DNA of 64,000 nucleotides from Auanema rhodensis (Eukaryota > Nematoda > Chromadorea > Rhabditida > Rhabditidae). The stretch is from positions 16,314,501 through 16,378,500 of the forward strand of contig OZ059899.1 of assembly GCA_964057225.1 (NCBI GenBank). Direction: 5' to 3'. Positions within the stretch are counted from its first letter, which is position 1, and every line of letters starts with the position of its first letter. The notes under the pieces were generated by a model, which saw nothing but the letters and a program-made list of their open reading frames with translations, searched no databases and was not told the DNA's origin. The translations under genes and the position numbers were made by a program. Below, in pieces: positions 55,326 to 64,000 of the stretch.

Positions 55326-58250
55326 TTATTCTTCATCTATTATAATCAACTCAGGCGATCCTGTATTCTAAAAGATCAATATTTTTGATAATACTACATA
55401 TTTTTTCTTATTACCTCTCTCTTTTTTTGTGAAAGGGAAGAAGACAAAACGACACCAGAGGAAGTCCTAGATCGCTTGCTTTTGTTAGGATTGTTAATCT
55501 GCAAAGTATAAATTTAACAATAGTTATATACGAAATTGGACTCACGTTGGTTGGATGGTCGTCAGGCACATGAGAAGCAGCTTTTGCTGGCACATCCTCA
55601 ACTGTACCGGTGGATTGTTCACCAATCAATTTCCGCTTGCGATCAGGTTCATACAACATTTTATAAATGTTTTGAGCAGCAGTAAGATCGCTCTTTGCTG
55701 AATAGCTAAAAAAAGAAAAAAATGAAATACTTGAATAAATTATCCTACTGTGTTAAAACAAGGGCTTGATTGACCAAATCTTGCCCACCATTGACTTTAG
55801 CTGCACGACCTCGAATATCAGTCATCAAAATTGATCTCTTGTAGTCAGCATCTCGTAAAATCTTCTTAATAAATTTTATACAAATGAAAAAGAAAACCAA
55901 TTACCTTCTTTTTGGTTTGTTGAATCGGCTTTTTCTGGTGAGTTATGGCAAAAATTTCGGCTTCCAACATATCTTCTTCCCGTTCCTTTTCTGATTGTAT
56001 ATAAGGTTCCAAGGGATCCAGAATCGCCTAAAATTTATATTGGTATTAAATTGAAGGCCATGCAATACACTAGGCAATACAGTATATTTATGCCCATGTA
56101 CACGAGTATGAATAGCGAAATTTTTGACATCTCTAGATTTAAAGCCGCACTGGCAGGTGAACACATACTGAGTTGAGATTCTATTATCGATGTAAGGCCC
56201 TAAACATAATTAAAACGGTAAAAATATAACATAAAATTTTGATTATCCAACCCGGTGCTTGATATTTAAAATGTTCAGATATACACTTAACACAGCGTGG
56301 AATATATACACGTAACTGTCGTTTGAGATCAGTCAGAATACATTTCCTACAATTCTGCCCGCTTTCTTTATATCTGATGACTTCACTTTTCAGCGATTTC
56401 TCATTATTGAGAGTATTCTGAAAAAAATCTTGTGAAGTTAAATATTATATTTTCGTGCTCATACATAACGAATAGACCATCTAATAGTAATTGGTTGATG
56501 ATCTCTAGATTCGTGTCTAGCAGCTTGGGCTGGACGATTGAACGTACATGCACATTTATCACAGCCTTTCTCAGCATCTACAAACAAAGATATAGTATAA
56601 GCCGGAAAAAAACTCTTACTGGACAAATGTGATATAAAGTGATCATAAAATTCTTTACAAGTTGCATCAGCACTTCGTTTTTTAGTTAAGGAAAGACAAA
56701 ATGTATGTGTACAGATTGGGCACATCAAATATCTGAAAATGAAATATAATGGGTGTGAGCACAAAGAACTTACGGTGTAAAACTATGAGTTGTCATAAAA
56801 TGATGTATAAGTTGTGGTCTACGAGTACTTCTATATGAACACACTTTGCATGTAAATGGAGCGTCTTGTTTCTCATGTTTTGTTTTCAAGTGACCAAGTA
56901 ATCTTACAGGATCTTTGTCGATCTAAACATTTTAGGACATAAAATAATATAATTGAAGAGCAAACCTCGACTTCGCACGTTTTACATACAGTTAAGGCTA
57001 AAACTTCGGTTGACCGCGAATGAGCATGAGAGATGTGTCTCTGAAAATATTTCTTAAAACTTTAGCGATTGCATATAGCTATACTTGAACAAGATAAGGA
57101 GTTTCAAATTTAACTAGACAATAAGGACATGTTGAGACATCAAGGGCTCCAGGCACTTCAGTATCCGCGTATCCTGAATCTATAAAACATCATATTCAGT
57201 AGAAATATAATAACAAAATTTACCCATGCAAGTTTCATTACAAATTTTGGCAGAACTCGCATAACTTGCGACATGAGCCCACACATGATTGATGAAAGCA
57301 AAATTTCCTCGGATAATTTTCCCACATTTAGGAGAATAGCACTAAATATATATAATAATTAGTAATAAAATAATATAATATAATAATAAATAATATAAAT
57401 AAAAATATGATTAAATGAACTACCCGAAAACGAGGATCAGATTCAGGAGTCTTCACTTCTTCAACGGCGGTTGAGGCCCCATCATTACTAGTACCAGGCC
57501 TCATAAAAGCCTCGAAATTATACTGCTCAATGCTATCTTTTCTTAAATCTATAGCGCGCGTTGGAGGTAATGCTCCTTCTCCCTAAAATAAAACTTTAAA
57601 TAACTGTATATTAACATCAATAAAACCTTTTTACAAGGTTGACAGGGCATGCGCTCTCGATGGTCGTAATCATATGAGCTATCAGTGGATCTAGAAAAAA
57701 CGATAAATTTCATAACTCAAATTCTTACAACTCACTGGTAAAACTTAGGGTTAACGGGAGGAATAACTCTACTAGGTAAATTACGTAATCTGGAGTCTCT
57801 AACATTTTCTTTAGGTAGAGAATTCTGTAATTAAAGTTATTGAAAAGTGCAAAGTTTGAGTACAACTTTTAAACATAGGAAAAAAATTTTGTTTAATAAA
57901 TTAGCTCCGAAAATTATCAACCATTATTGAGTATTTAGCTAAATCTTACTTGAGAATTGGTTTCCATTTCAGCACCAGGAGAATCAGCCATAATAAAAGG
58001 AGAACTAGAAGCTGATTGGTCAGTAATCTGATTTTGTTCAACAGTTCTCAAGACATTCAGAATAGCAGGTCTGAAATTTTCACGTTAATGTCGAGAAGAA
58101 TAAAGGGGCAAACCTTTTAGTTTGTGATAGGCTACTTAAGTCTAACGGTTTCGAGTTTAAGATCGAAATACTAGCTGTTGCCTGCTTGCTGAATGTTTCT
58201 ACTTCTTCTTCATCATCTGAATTTATGAGTATGATTTCCTGTGCATTCAT
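55326..58250 (-). CDS. Multi-C2H2 zinc-finger protein
   Basis: A many-exon gene starts with an ATG at 58248-58250 (MNAQEIILINSDDEEEVETF), directly after a TTACAG acceptor, and ends with a TAA at 55326-55328 after a SPELIIIDEE tail. The N-terminal third is Ser/acidic and looks disordered. About seven or eight C2H2-type units follow, including CPYCLVKFETPYLVQVHTQR, CKTCEVEIDKDPVRLLGHLK, CKVCSYRSTRRPQLIHHFMT, CDKCACTFNRPAQAARHESR and a late one with one residue between the cysteines (CQCGFKSRDVKNFAIHTRVH). One finger has an unusually long loop (CPICTHTFCLSLTKKRSADA). The C-terminus is Lys-rich and could contain a nuclear signal (DRKRKLIG, NKSKRSRTS). It is probably a nuclear DNA- or chromatin-binding factor. 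Spacing is irregular, as in LIN-13/MEP-1 or POGZ-type proteins, but I cannot assign an orthologue. Confidence 0.85.
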
Positions 58251-58359
58251 CTGTAACAGTGCAGGGTTATGTATAAAAAAACAAAAACAAATGATGAAAG
58301 AAAAAAACTCAAGAAGGCACGAAACATGAAAAATTATAAGAATTTCCTAGTGTTAGTGT

Positions 58360-58434
58360 TAGACTGGTGCATTATTGATCGCATGTCGCCGGGGAGGTTG
58401 AACGTGCGAAGGGTACACCGGGAGGACTAGTCTA
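58360..58434. ncRNA. Candidate structured RNA or regulatory hairpin, 75 nt
   Basis: Outer arms TAGACTGGT (58360-58368) and ACTAGTCTA (58426-58434) pair over 9 positions with one G-U. Inner arms TCGCATG (58379-58385) and CGTGCGA (58403-58409) pair over 7 with one G-U. The element is distinctly GC-rich against its surroundings. It is not a tRNA, since no T-loop or B-box pattern is visible on either strand. The minus strand is also open from 58475 to 58359 without a methionine. Whether it is transcribed is unknown, and strand and class are open. Confidence 0.3.
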
Positions 58435-59405
58435 CGCTTGGGCGTACATACAATATTTGGAATTATTCGTGACTTTTATTTGTTAAAATAATTTTCAATG
58501 AAGCATTCAAGAAGCATGCAATCTTAAAATACTCACGACTCATATTAATGTTTCCAATATAGTCTACACTGTCCTATTACTAAGTCCCGTACCCTAAATC
58601 TATTTCACAGAAGTTCCACACCTAAAAATTTCAATATATAATGATGATCCTTTATCATAGAAAATGATTCCAATTATAAACAATTTACAATCTCCCATGC
58701 ATAAAGCATGCTAAAAGCTAATGAGCGCGCACACTTTTGGGCGGGTGAATGAAAATAAAGCATTATGAGAATCAATCGATATTTTTAATCCTAAGGACAG
58801 CCGGATGAAGGATAAGGGGCGGGAAATCAGCCAAAGGTGATTTAATGAATAGAAGTATGGTATAAAATTATATAAGTATAGCAGTTAGCTTATGTGACAC
58901 ACACATATCCATATACAGTTGTAATTTAATTTAATTTTTAGGAATTAACGCAATTTCGAAAATTAAAAACAAAAACAAAAAAGGATAATAATGGATTGTA
59001 TAATAATGTGGGACGTTACTGTAATTTTGAATGATTTAAAATAAGAATTCAAAAATTTATCAACCAATCAATACTCTTGTTTATAGCAAATAAAAAATTT
59101 GCGTGAGTTTTACGTGTAGTTTTCATTTTTTTGTATGTTGCACTAACAGAAAGGTTGTTTAAGCTGCGCTCTGGATCTAGATATTCTGAAGTTTGGTTTC
59201 GATCAAACTCTGCGTTTTGAACCAATACAGTTTATTTGTTGACATTCGTGTTATAATCAAGGAATCAACATGTTTTACAATGGAAGAAAACAACAATTTA
59301 AACCCTTTATTATAGAATTATCGATTTAAGAATATAATGCGGCAAAATACTGTAAATAACATTAGATTACAAGCATATAAATTCATGGCATAAGTGACAT
59401 AAATA

Positions 59406-59411
59406 TTTATT
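59406..59411 (-). terminator. Polyadenylation signal AATAAA for cle-1
   Basis: TTTATT on the plus strand, about 205 nt beyond the cle-1 stop at 59617-59619. Confidence 0.45.
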
Positions 59412-59616
59412 AAAATGGTCCACCGGAAATGAACTAATGCGTATAAGATTTTTCATCGCATATAGTAATAGGAATTTTGTAGAAAGACCCAAGATTCATA
59501 AGAAAATTAAGAAAATATCTCCGTTAGATTGGAGATCGGAATTGTTTAAATACTATTTATCGACAGACAAAGTCTATGGAGCAAAATCATTGCCACGTTG
59601 TTCTTCCAATTTGTTA

Positions 59617-60565
59617 TTACCAAAATAGAGGGTCAGGTCGCTTTTTAAGAAGCAATTTATCTCCATGGTATTTAGACATATTCTAAAACACAATGGTTTT
59701 AATTATTCTCGAAGAATTGTGAATTACCTCAACACATAAAACTACAAGCTTTTGAGCACATGACATTGAATTGCTACTCGAGAACAGACCAGACTGCTGT
59801 CGTAGATCGCCAGCTGTGGATGTTAATGAATCTTGAATGGAAATAGAAAAGGTGGGAACTATTAGTAACATCGGATACCTTGATTCTTCCTCCAGCCATC
59901 ACAGAATTCATTTCCTCTTATACCACCAGTTGTTGATCCATGCCACACTCGCTTATCCGGCCTAAAATATGAATACAATAGTAAAAGTCAAAGCAGATAT
60001 AGGTAATTGTACCAGTTATCGTCTGTGAGTACGTTTCGGAGATTGAATGAATAAACTGGTGCGGTGCTTCGCTGGCCATCGTTTAGAAGAGCTCTCCAAG
60101 AACTGTATAACCGTTCACCTTTCATGTTAACTAATGGGGTGTCCATATCAACAGAATGAACTATTCTGAGGACATCCTATGAGAAGTAAAATGTTACTAC
60201 TAAGGATTTGGAATCCCTTACTTGAACATTGTGGGAAAGCAGGGCTCTGAAAGTTGTAGTGAAGCCAGCACGTCGAGATTCGTGGTAGCACAAGTTGTCT
60301 GCTCCACGAATGCCGTGCATATTTCCATCAAATGGCATGTTCAGAGCTACCAAATGAATCTAAAAATATTATTTGAAGATTATGTATTATTTGAAGCATT
60401 TGCCAGCTTCAGTAGATAACTGACTACAAGATCTTTGTGGTGTGGACGGAAAGATGGTCTACTATTATAAGAATGAATATGTGGTTGATGCTGAGGAATT
60501 GAACCATCTGCATGATAATATGATTGAGCCAGAGGCTGTCCGATAGTAACAGGAGGTGATTCCTA
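59617..60565 (-). other. cle-1: CLE-1 hinge and endostatin (NC1 C-terminal) domain
   Basis: The endostatin fold is spread over five or six exons. Conserved marks are the opening HLVALN strand, the GIRGAD loop, cysteines in [22 protein letters not shown] and VLCVE that match the two family disulfides, and [20 protein letters not shown] in the middle. The preceding hinge exon is His-rich ([20 protein letters not shown]). The last exon adds a basic tail ([13 protein letters not shown]). Released endostatin binds heparan sulfate in vertebrates. The His-1/His-3 zinc pair of human endostatin does not align with histidines here, although the later His is present. Confidence 0.9.
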
Positions 60566-63500
60566 AATTTTAAACAATGTAAATCGGAAGTTTGGTTAAG
60601 ATTGAGTGTCATAACACAGCCACGAAGAAATCAAGCAAGTGGGTTGAAATCAAGAATATATGTTATAATTTAAAAGAGCAGTGCTTAATAAAGGTGGATA
60701 AAACTAAAAATGCGGTAAAACATAGAAAGCATTTTCTAGTAAACCAAGGAGAGACATAAGTGACTTCACATGTGCTGGATACTTGAACAGTGACAAAAGG
60801 AATGCCAGCTTTGGATCGTCAGTCAGAGAATTTTTTGTTGCTTTTTTTGGATGATAAGTACAAATATTCATCAATTTTGAAAAAAAAAAGACAAACGATC
60901 CATTTAGCTACTGTGTTCTATCATTTCAGGCAATTCCTTCTAAACTAAGTTTACGTAGGCTTTCAGATGGTTATACCGACCGTCGTTAATGATCTTCGAA
61001 AACATGGCTGATGTTTTGCAAGAACTTCTCGATCACGCTGATAAATCATCAAATATATTTGTAAAAGAAAGAAACTAATATGATTTGATTACATATTAAA
61101 TTCAATAGATTTATAGTAAAATAAAGTTTCCAAGACTTTGACAAAATGCAATGTCTTGTCTCAATAATAGAAACTTTTTGTATTTTTTCTCACCACCATA
61201 TGAACACAACATTTAGTTTTAAGACTAAATATACACATCATACAACATTCATTTCTTACCCAATATTCCAATTTATTTGGTTTAAAATCAGGATCAGGTT
61301 CAATAGGCTAAAGGCATGCGTTAGTTACAGAGAAAAAAACACAGAAAACAGTTAGTTAATTGAAAAAGCAAGACAGATATGAAGTGAAAGCAGCTATTGT
61401 ATATTAATTTACCTGGCTTTTCCTTTGTTCGATGATAGGATGGAAACTTCCAAGCTGAACAGAATAAATGTGAAAAAAATATGAAAAAACTTTATATACC
61501 AAGATCTCTTTCCAGCCATTGTAAACTTTAATATAGAGTTGTTGTGTGGATGTGGCAAAAGCCAATGTTCCGATGTTAGCTGATCTAGCTGATGCAAATA
61601 ACTCTACCGTCGTGGGATATACAGAAACACCTGGTCCTGTTCCGGAGAAGGAGGGTCCTGCAGGAGCCGGTAGACCAGGAGGCCCTGGAGGTCCAATTGG
61701 ACCACGTTCACCTCTTTCGCCCTTGAAATATTTTTATATAGAAGGATATTGCAATAAACCTATACCTTTTCTCCCTTAGTGGTAAACCTATGCTTATTAC
61801 TATCGTAAGGTGGCAACTCATCTAAACTATATTGATGATAGGAAGAATCGCTATTTGTTTTCTGAAAGTAATGCACAGTTAGAAACTTAAATAGCCATTT
61901 GTGCTAGAATTACTTTTAAAGATGGATGATTAACAATTCGTTCTACGTCTTCATCCGACAAGCCATCGAAATTTCTGCCATCGCGTCCTGGAAGACCAGG
62001 AAGACCTGGTAAACCAGCATCACCTCGTGGTCCTTAATGTGTATGCTTCATAACATTTTTAAACAGACCACATACCTTGAGGTCCTTGAGGGCCTTGTGG
62101 TCCTTCAGGTCCTGAAGGTCCCATTGATCCTACAACAGAAGCAACACCACCTTCATCAAAGCGACTGGATGGTCCAGGAGGGCCTGGTGGTCCTGGTGGT
62201 CCTAACGTTTCAACATAAAATTTTTAAATCTTAAAAATCTATAAATACCTTGTATTCCTGGTGGTCCCTGCAATCCATTCGATCCTGGTAATCCATCCCG
62301 ACATTGTTGAAGACACTGAAGTTACAAGAGTAATTTTTGGAGAACTCTTCGCTAACTTACAACACCAGGTGCTCCCGGCTCTCCTCGTTCACCTCGTTCA
62401 CCTCTCATACCAGTAACAGTTTGTTCTGAAATGAGTTTCGAATTAATAAACTGAGATGTTTAGTAATTTTCTAATGAAAACATAAAAAATCATCTAATAT
62501 AGCTAATTTTAAGCTGTCCCTACTTGGACGTGACATTCAGAAAAGCGTAGAACCTAAGGGAATGCACTCAGAATTTACTTGTTTATAGCTTTTCGTCAAA
62601 AACTTCCAAGAATTATAAAAGTCACAGCAAACAATTTAAATTTCGTGCTCAATAAGAAACCTAAAGGTGCAAATATTTCAGAAGTTTTTCGATGATAAGG
62701 TACTAGTAGACGGTCATCTTTCGATTCTGACCATAAATCTCTTGAATCTCTATCTAAAAGTTTATTAAGTGCTAAATACCATTGTAATACGTTCTGCTCG
62801 CCATGTTTGAGTTTTTTTGTTCACAAATGAATAATCAGTTATACTTACCGTTAGGTGGCTGTCTCTCGGTCATTTGGAAAACGGGAGGTGCAGGAGGAGG
62901 AGGAGGGATTGCAGTACTATACACCGAGGATTGGCCATCACTTCCTGTAAGAAAAACATTGTCGAGTTGTAAAGTATTTGTAATTACGTTGCTGGTCTTT
63001 ATTCTGTTCAGCATTGCCGGATCCTTCTTCGCCCTAAAATGCAAATATTTCATAAAAAAAAATAGAAAATTCCCCAAAGCAGCCCTAATGCCTATACCAA
63101 AGCCAGCAGCGCGGATAAAATCACGAAACAAGATAGCCATATATACACGTATAATAGGGTAAAGAATAGCACTACACTCTAACAATTTACGAAGACTTTT
63201 CTAATTCTTTTTTTTTTCATTTTCTTAGCAAAATAAATAGAATTACGGTATGCATATTGATATATTATATTTAATAATTAGCCACCAATTTAGACATACC
63301 TGTATCTTTGCTTTTGCTTTCAGCGTTTTACGACGCCGCCACTGTATAGATAACAAAATTATATTTTCTTTTCAAAAATCGCATAATTTGAAGTAATATA
63401 AGAAAAGTAATGCGCTAGTAATTGCAAAAATAGCGAGCATTTGTACTTTCAGCAATTTTCCATTGAATTCTCATTTTTTGAACAACTAAGCCTACCCAAA

Positions 63501-64000
63501 GTTCGTCACATTGTTTTGCTGCTTCTGATGCATCATCAATAATTTTTAATTCTTGTATAGCTCCCTATAAAATACATTGAAAATGAACAAACCTCAATAG
63601 GTATATTATCAAAGTTTTCGTATTCGTCATCAACAACTTCAATTGGCTCAAAGAATGAAGCAGATCCAAATTCAACGTCTTCTTCCCGAGATGATCGAGG
63701 TGAACGGAAGATTTCCTTAACCGGTACGGCTACTTGAACGAAATGGCCTTCGAGATCTTCGTACATGTCTTGTTCAAGCATTTCTATGCTTCTTTTAAAA
63801 CGCTTGGAGAAGAGCAAATTCTCGGCCGTTTTTGGTGATTTGATGACGTTTGCCTTTATAGCTTTAGCCTTCACATTCACAGCTTTTTCTTTTTTGCCAA
63901 ACGAGCGTGCTTTTGGCATGACAGTAGTAGATTCATGAATAGCTTTGGTAGTGATAACTTGTCGAGAAGGCTCTTGTGAAGTTAGATAATCGTCTTCAGG
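59617..64000 (-). CDS. cle-1: Collagen XV/XVIII orthologue with endostatin domain (5' end beyond window)
   Basis: A basement-membrane collagen. In C. elegans CLE-1 acts in neuronal migration, axon guidance and synapse organisation. The first exon in the window (about 63595-64000) is open to the edge and encodes an acidic/basic linker. Next comes [19 protein letters not shown], the closing strand of a thrombospondin N-terminal-like domain. Interrupted Gly-x-Y blocks follow (62.0-62.4 kb, for example [16 protein letters not shown] and [11 protein letters not shown]; 61.67-61.72 kb). The trimerisation domain contains [20 protein letters not shown] (about 61505-61600), and a His-rich hinge follows. 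Endostatin (about 59617-60360) includes [40 protein letters not shown] and [16 protein letters not shown]. The gene ends in a TAA at 59617-59619. Confidence 0.93.

Larger units (their letters stand above)
58251..59616. other. Spacer between cle-1 3' end and the zinc-finger gene
   Basis: About 1.4 kb, mostly AT-rich, with no supported exon. Near the zinc-finger start it holds a GC-rich foldable element (58360-58434, listed separately). At the other end lies the likely cle-1 polyadenylation signal (59406-59411). The part adjoining 58251 is the probable zinc-finger promoter. Confidence 0.5.

Noticed and set aside
58360..58434. tRNA gene at the 75-nt hairpin
   Set aside because: The length and terminal pairing fit, but there is no recognisable GGTTC-type T-arm, no GG pair in a D-loop position and no cloverleaf on either strand.
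1..64000. CRISPR array, phage, insertion sequence or bacterial defence genes
   Set aside because: No regularly spaced direct repeats, no transposase or integrase motifs, and every sizeable gene has introns. The window is ordinary animal chromosome.

Overview
The window is a eukaryotic, AT-rich, intron-dense segment that I read as nematode (chromadorean) genomic DNA. Evidence: many very short introns (about 40-80 nt) with GT/AG ends, splice-acceptor-like sequences directly in front of start codons (the usual look of spliced-leader sites), and a set of clearly nematode-type orthologues: tax-2, vab-10, eef-1A and cle-1. I cannot name the species. There is no prokaryotic content, and no CRISPR array, rRNA or tRNA that I could recognise.

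Layout, left to right. 1-363: two exons of an unidentified minus-strand gene running off the left edge. 758-5304: tax-2, the beta-type subunit of the cyclic-nucleotide-gated sensory channel (minus). 6002-49660: vab-10, a spectraplakin on the minus strand, which fills about two thirds of the window. Its 5' end is on the right. Read 5' to 3' it holds three alternative N-terminal starts (49.66, 48.47 and 44.18 kb), shared exons, CH1 (40.8-39.1 kb), a further first exon encoding a membrane segment (36.8-36.1 kb), CH2 (35.0-34.0 kb), the plakin domain with an SH3 fold (33.9-28.4 kb), a 97-residue Arg/Glu helix (27.6-27.3 kb), one 5.8-kb exon of plakin repeats with its own stop (27.1-21.26 kb), a spectrin-repeat array (20.6-7.1 kb), paired EF hands and a GAS2 domain (7.1-6.0 kb). 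50604-52216: eef-1A (minus), sharing a 399-bp divergent promoter region with a TMEM256-like gene (52616-53169, plus). 53254-54236: an OSTF1-like SH3/ankyrin gene (minus), tail to tail with the TMEM256-like gene and head to head with a small predicted tail-anchored membrane protein of unknown function (54547-55092, plus). 55326-58250: a multi-C2H2 zinc-finger protein (minus). 59617 to the right edge: cle-1, a collagen XV/XVIII orthologue with trimerisation and endostatin domains (minus, 5' end missing).

How the genes relate. vab-10 links actin, membrane and intermediate-filament or microtubule systems. At position 27335 one phase-0 donor can join either the plakin-repeat exon (A form, ends at 21256) or the spectrin/EF/GAS2 exons (B form, ends near 6002). 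All the alternative 5' exons I propose keep the reading frame at their joins. cle-1 is a basement-membrane collagen and tax-2 a sensory-neuron channel. I see no operon among these genes: the spacings are hundreds of bases and expression needs differ.

I did not find a new biological system of the defence or island kind. The best leads are the alternative architecture of vab-10 (a membrane-anchored start placed between CH1 and CH2, and three phase-consistent N-termini), the decayed calcium loops in its EF hands, a 75-nt GC-rich foldable element at 58360-58434, and a few short regulatory dyads.
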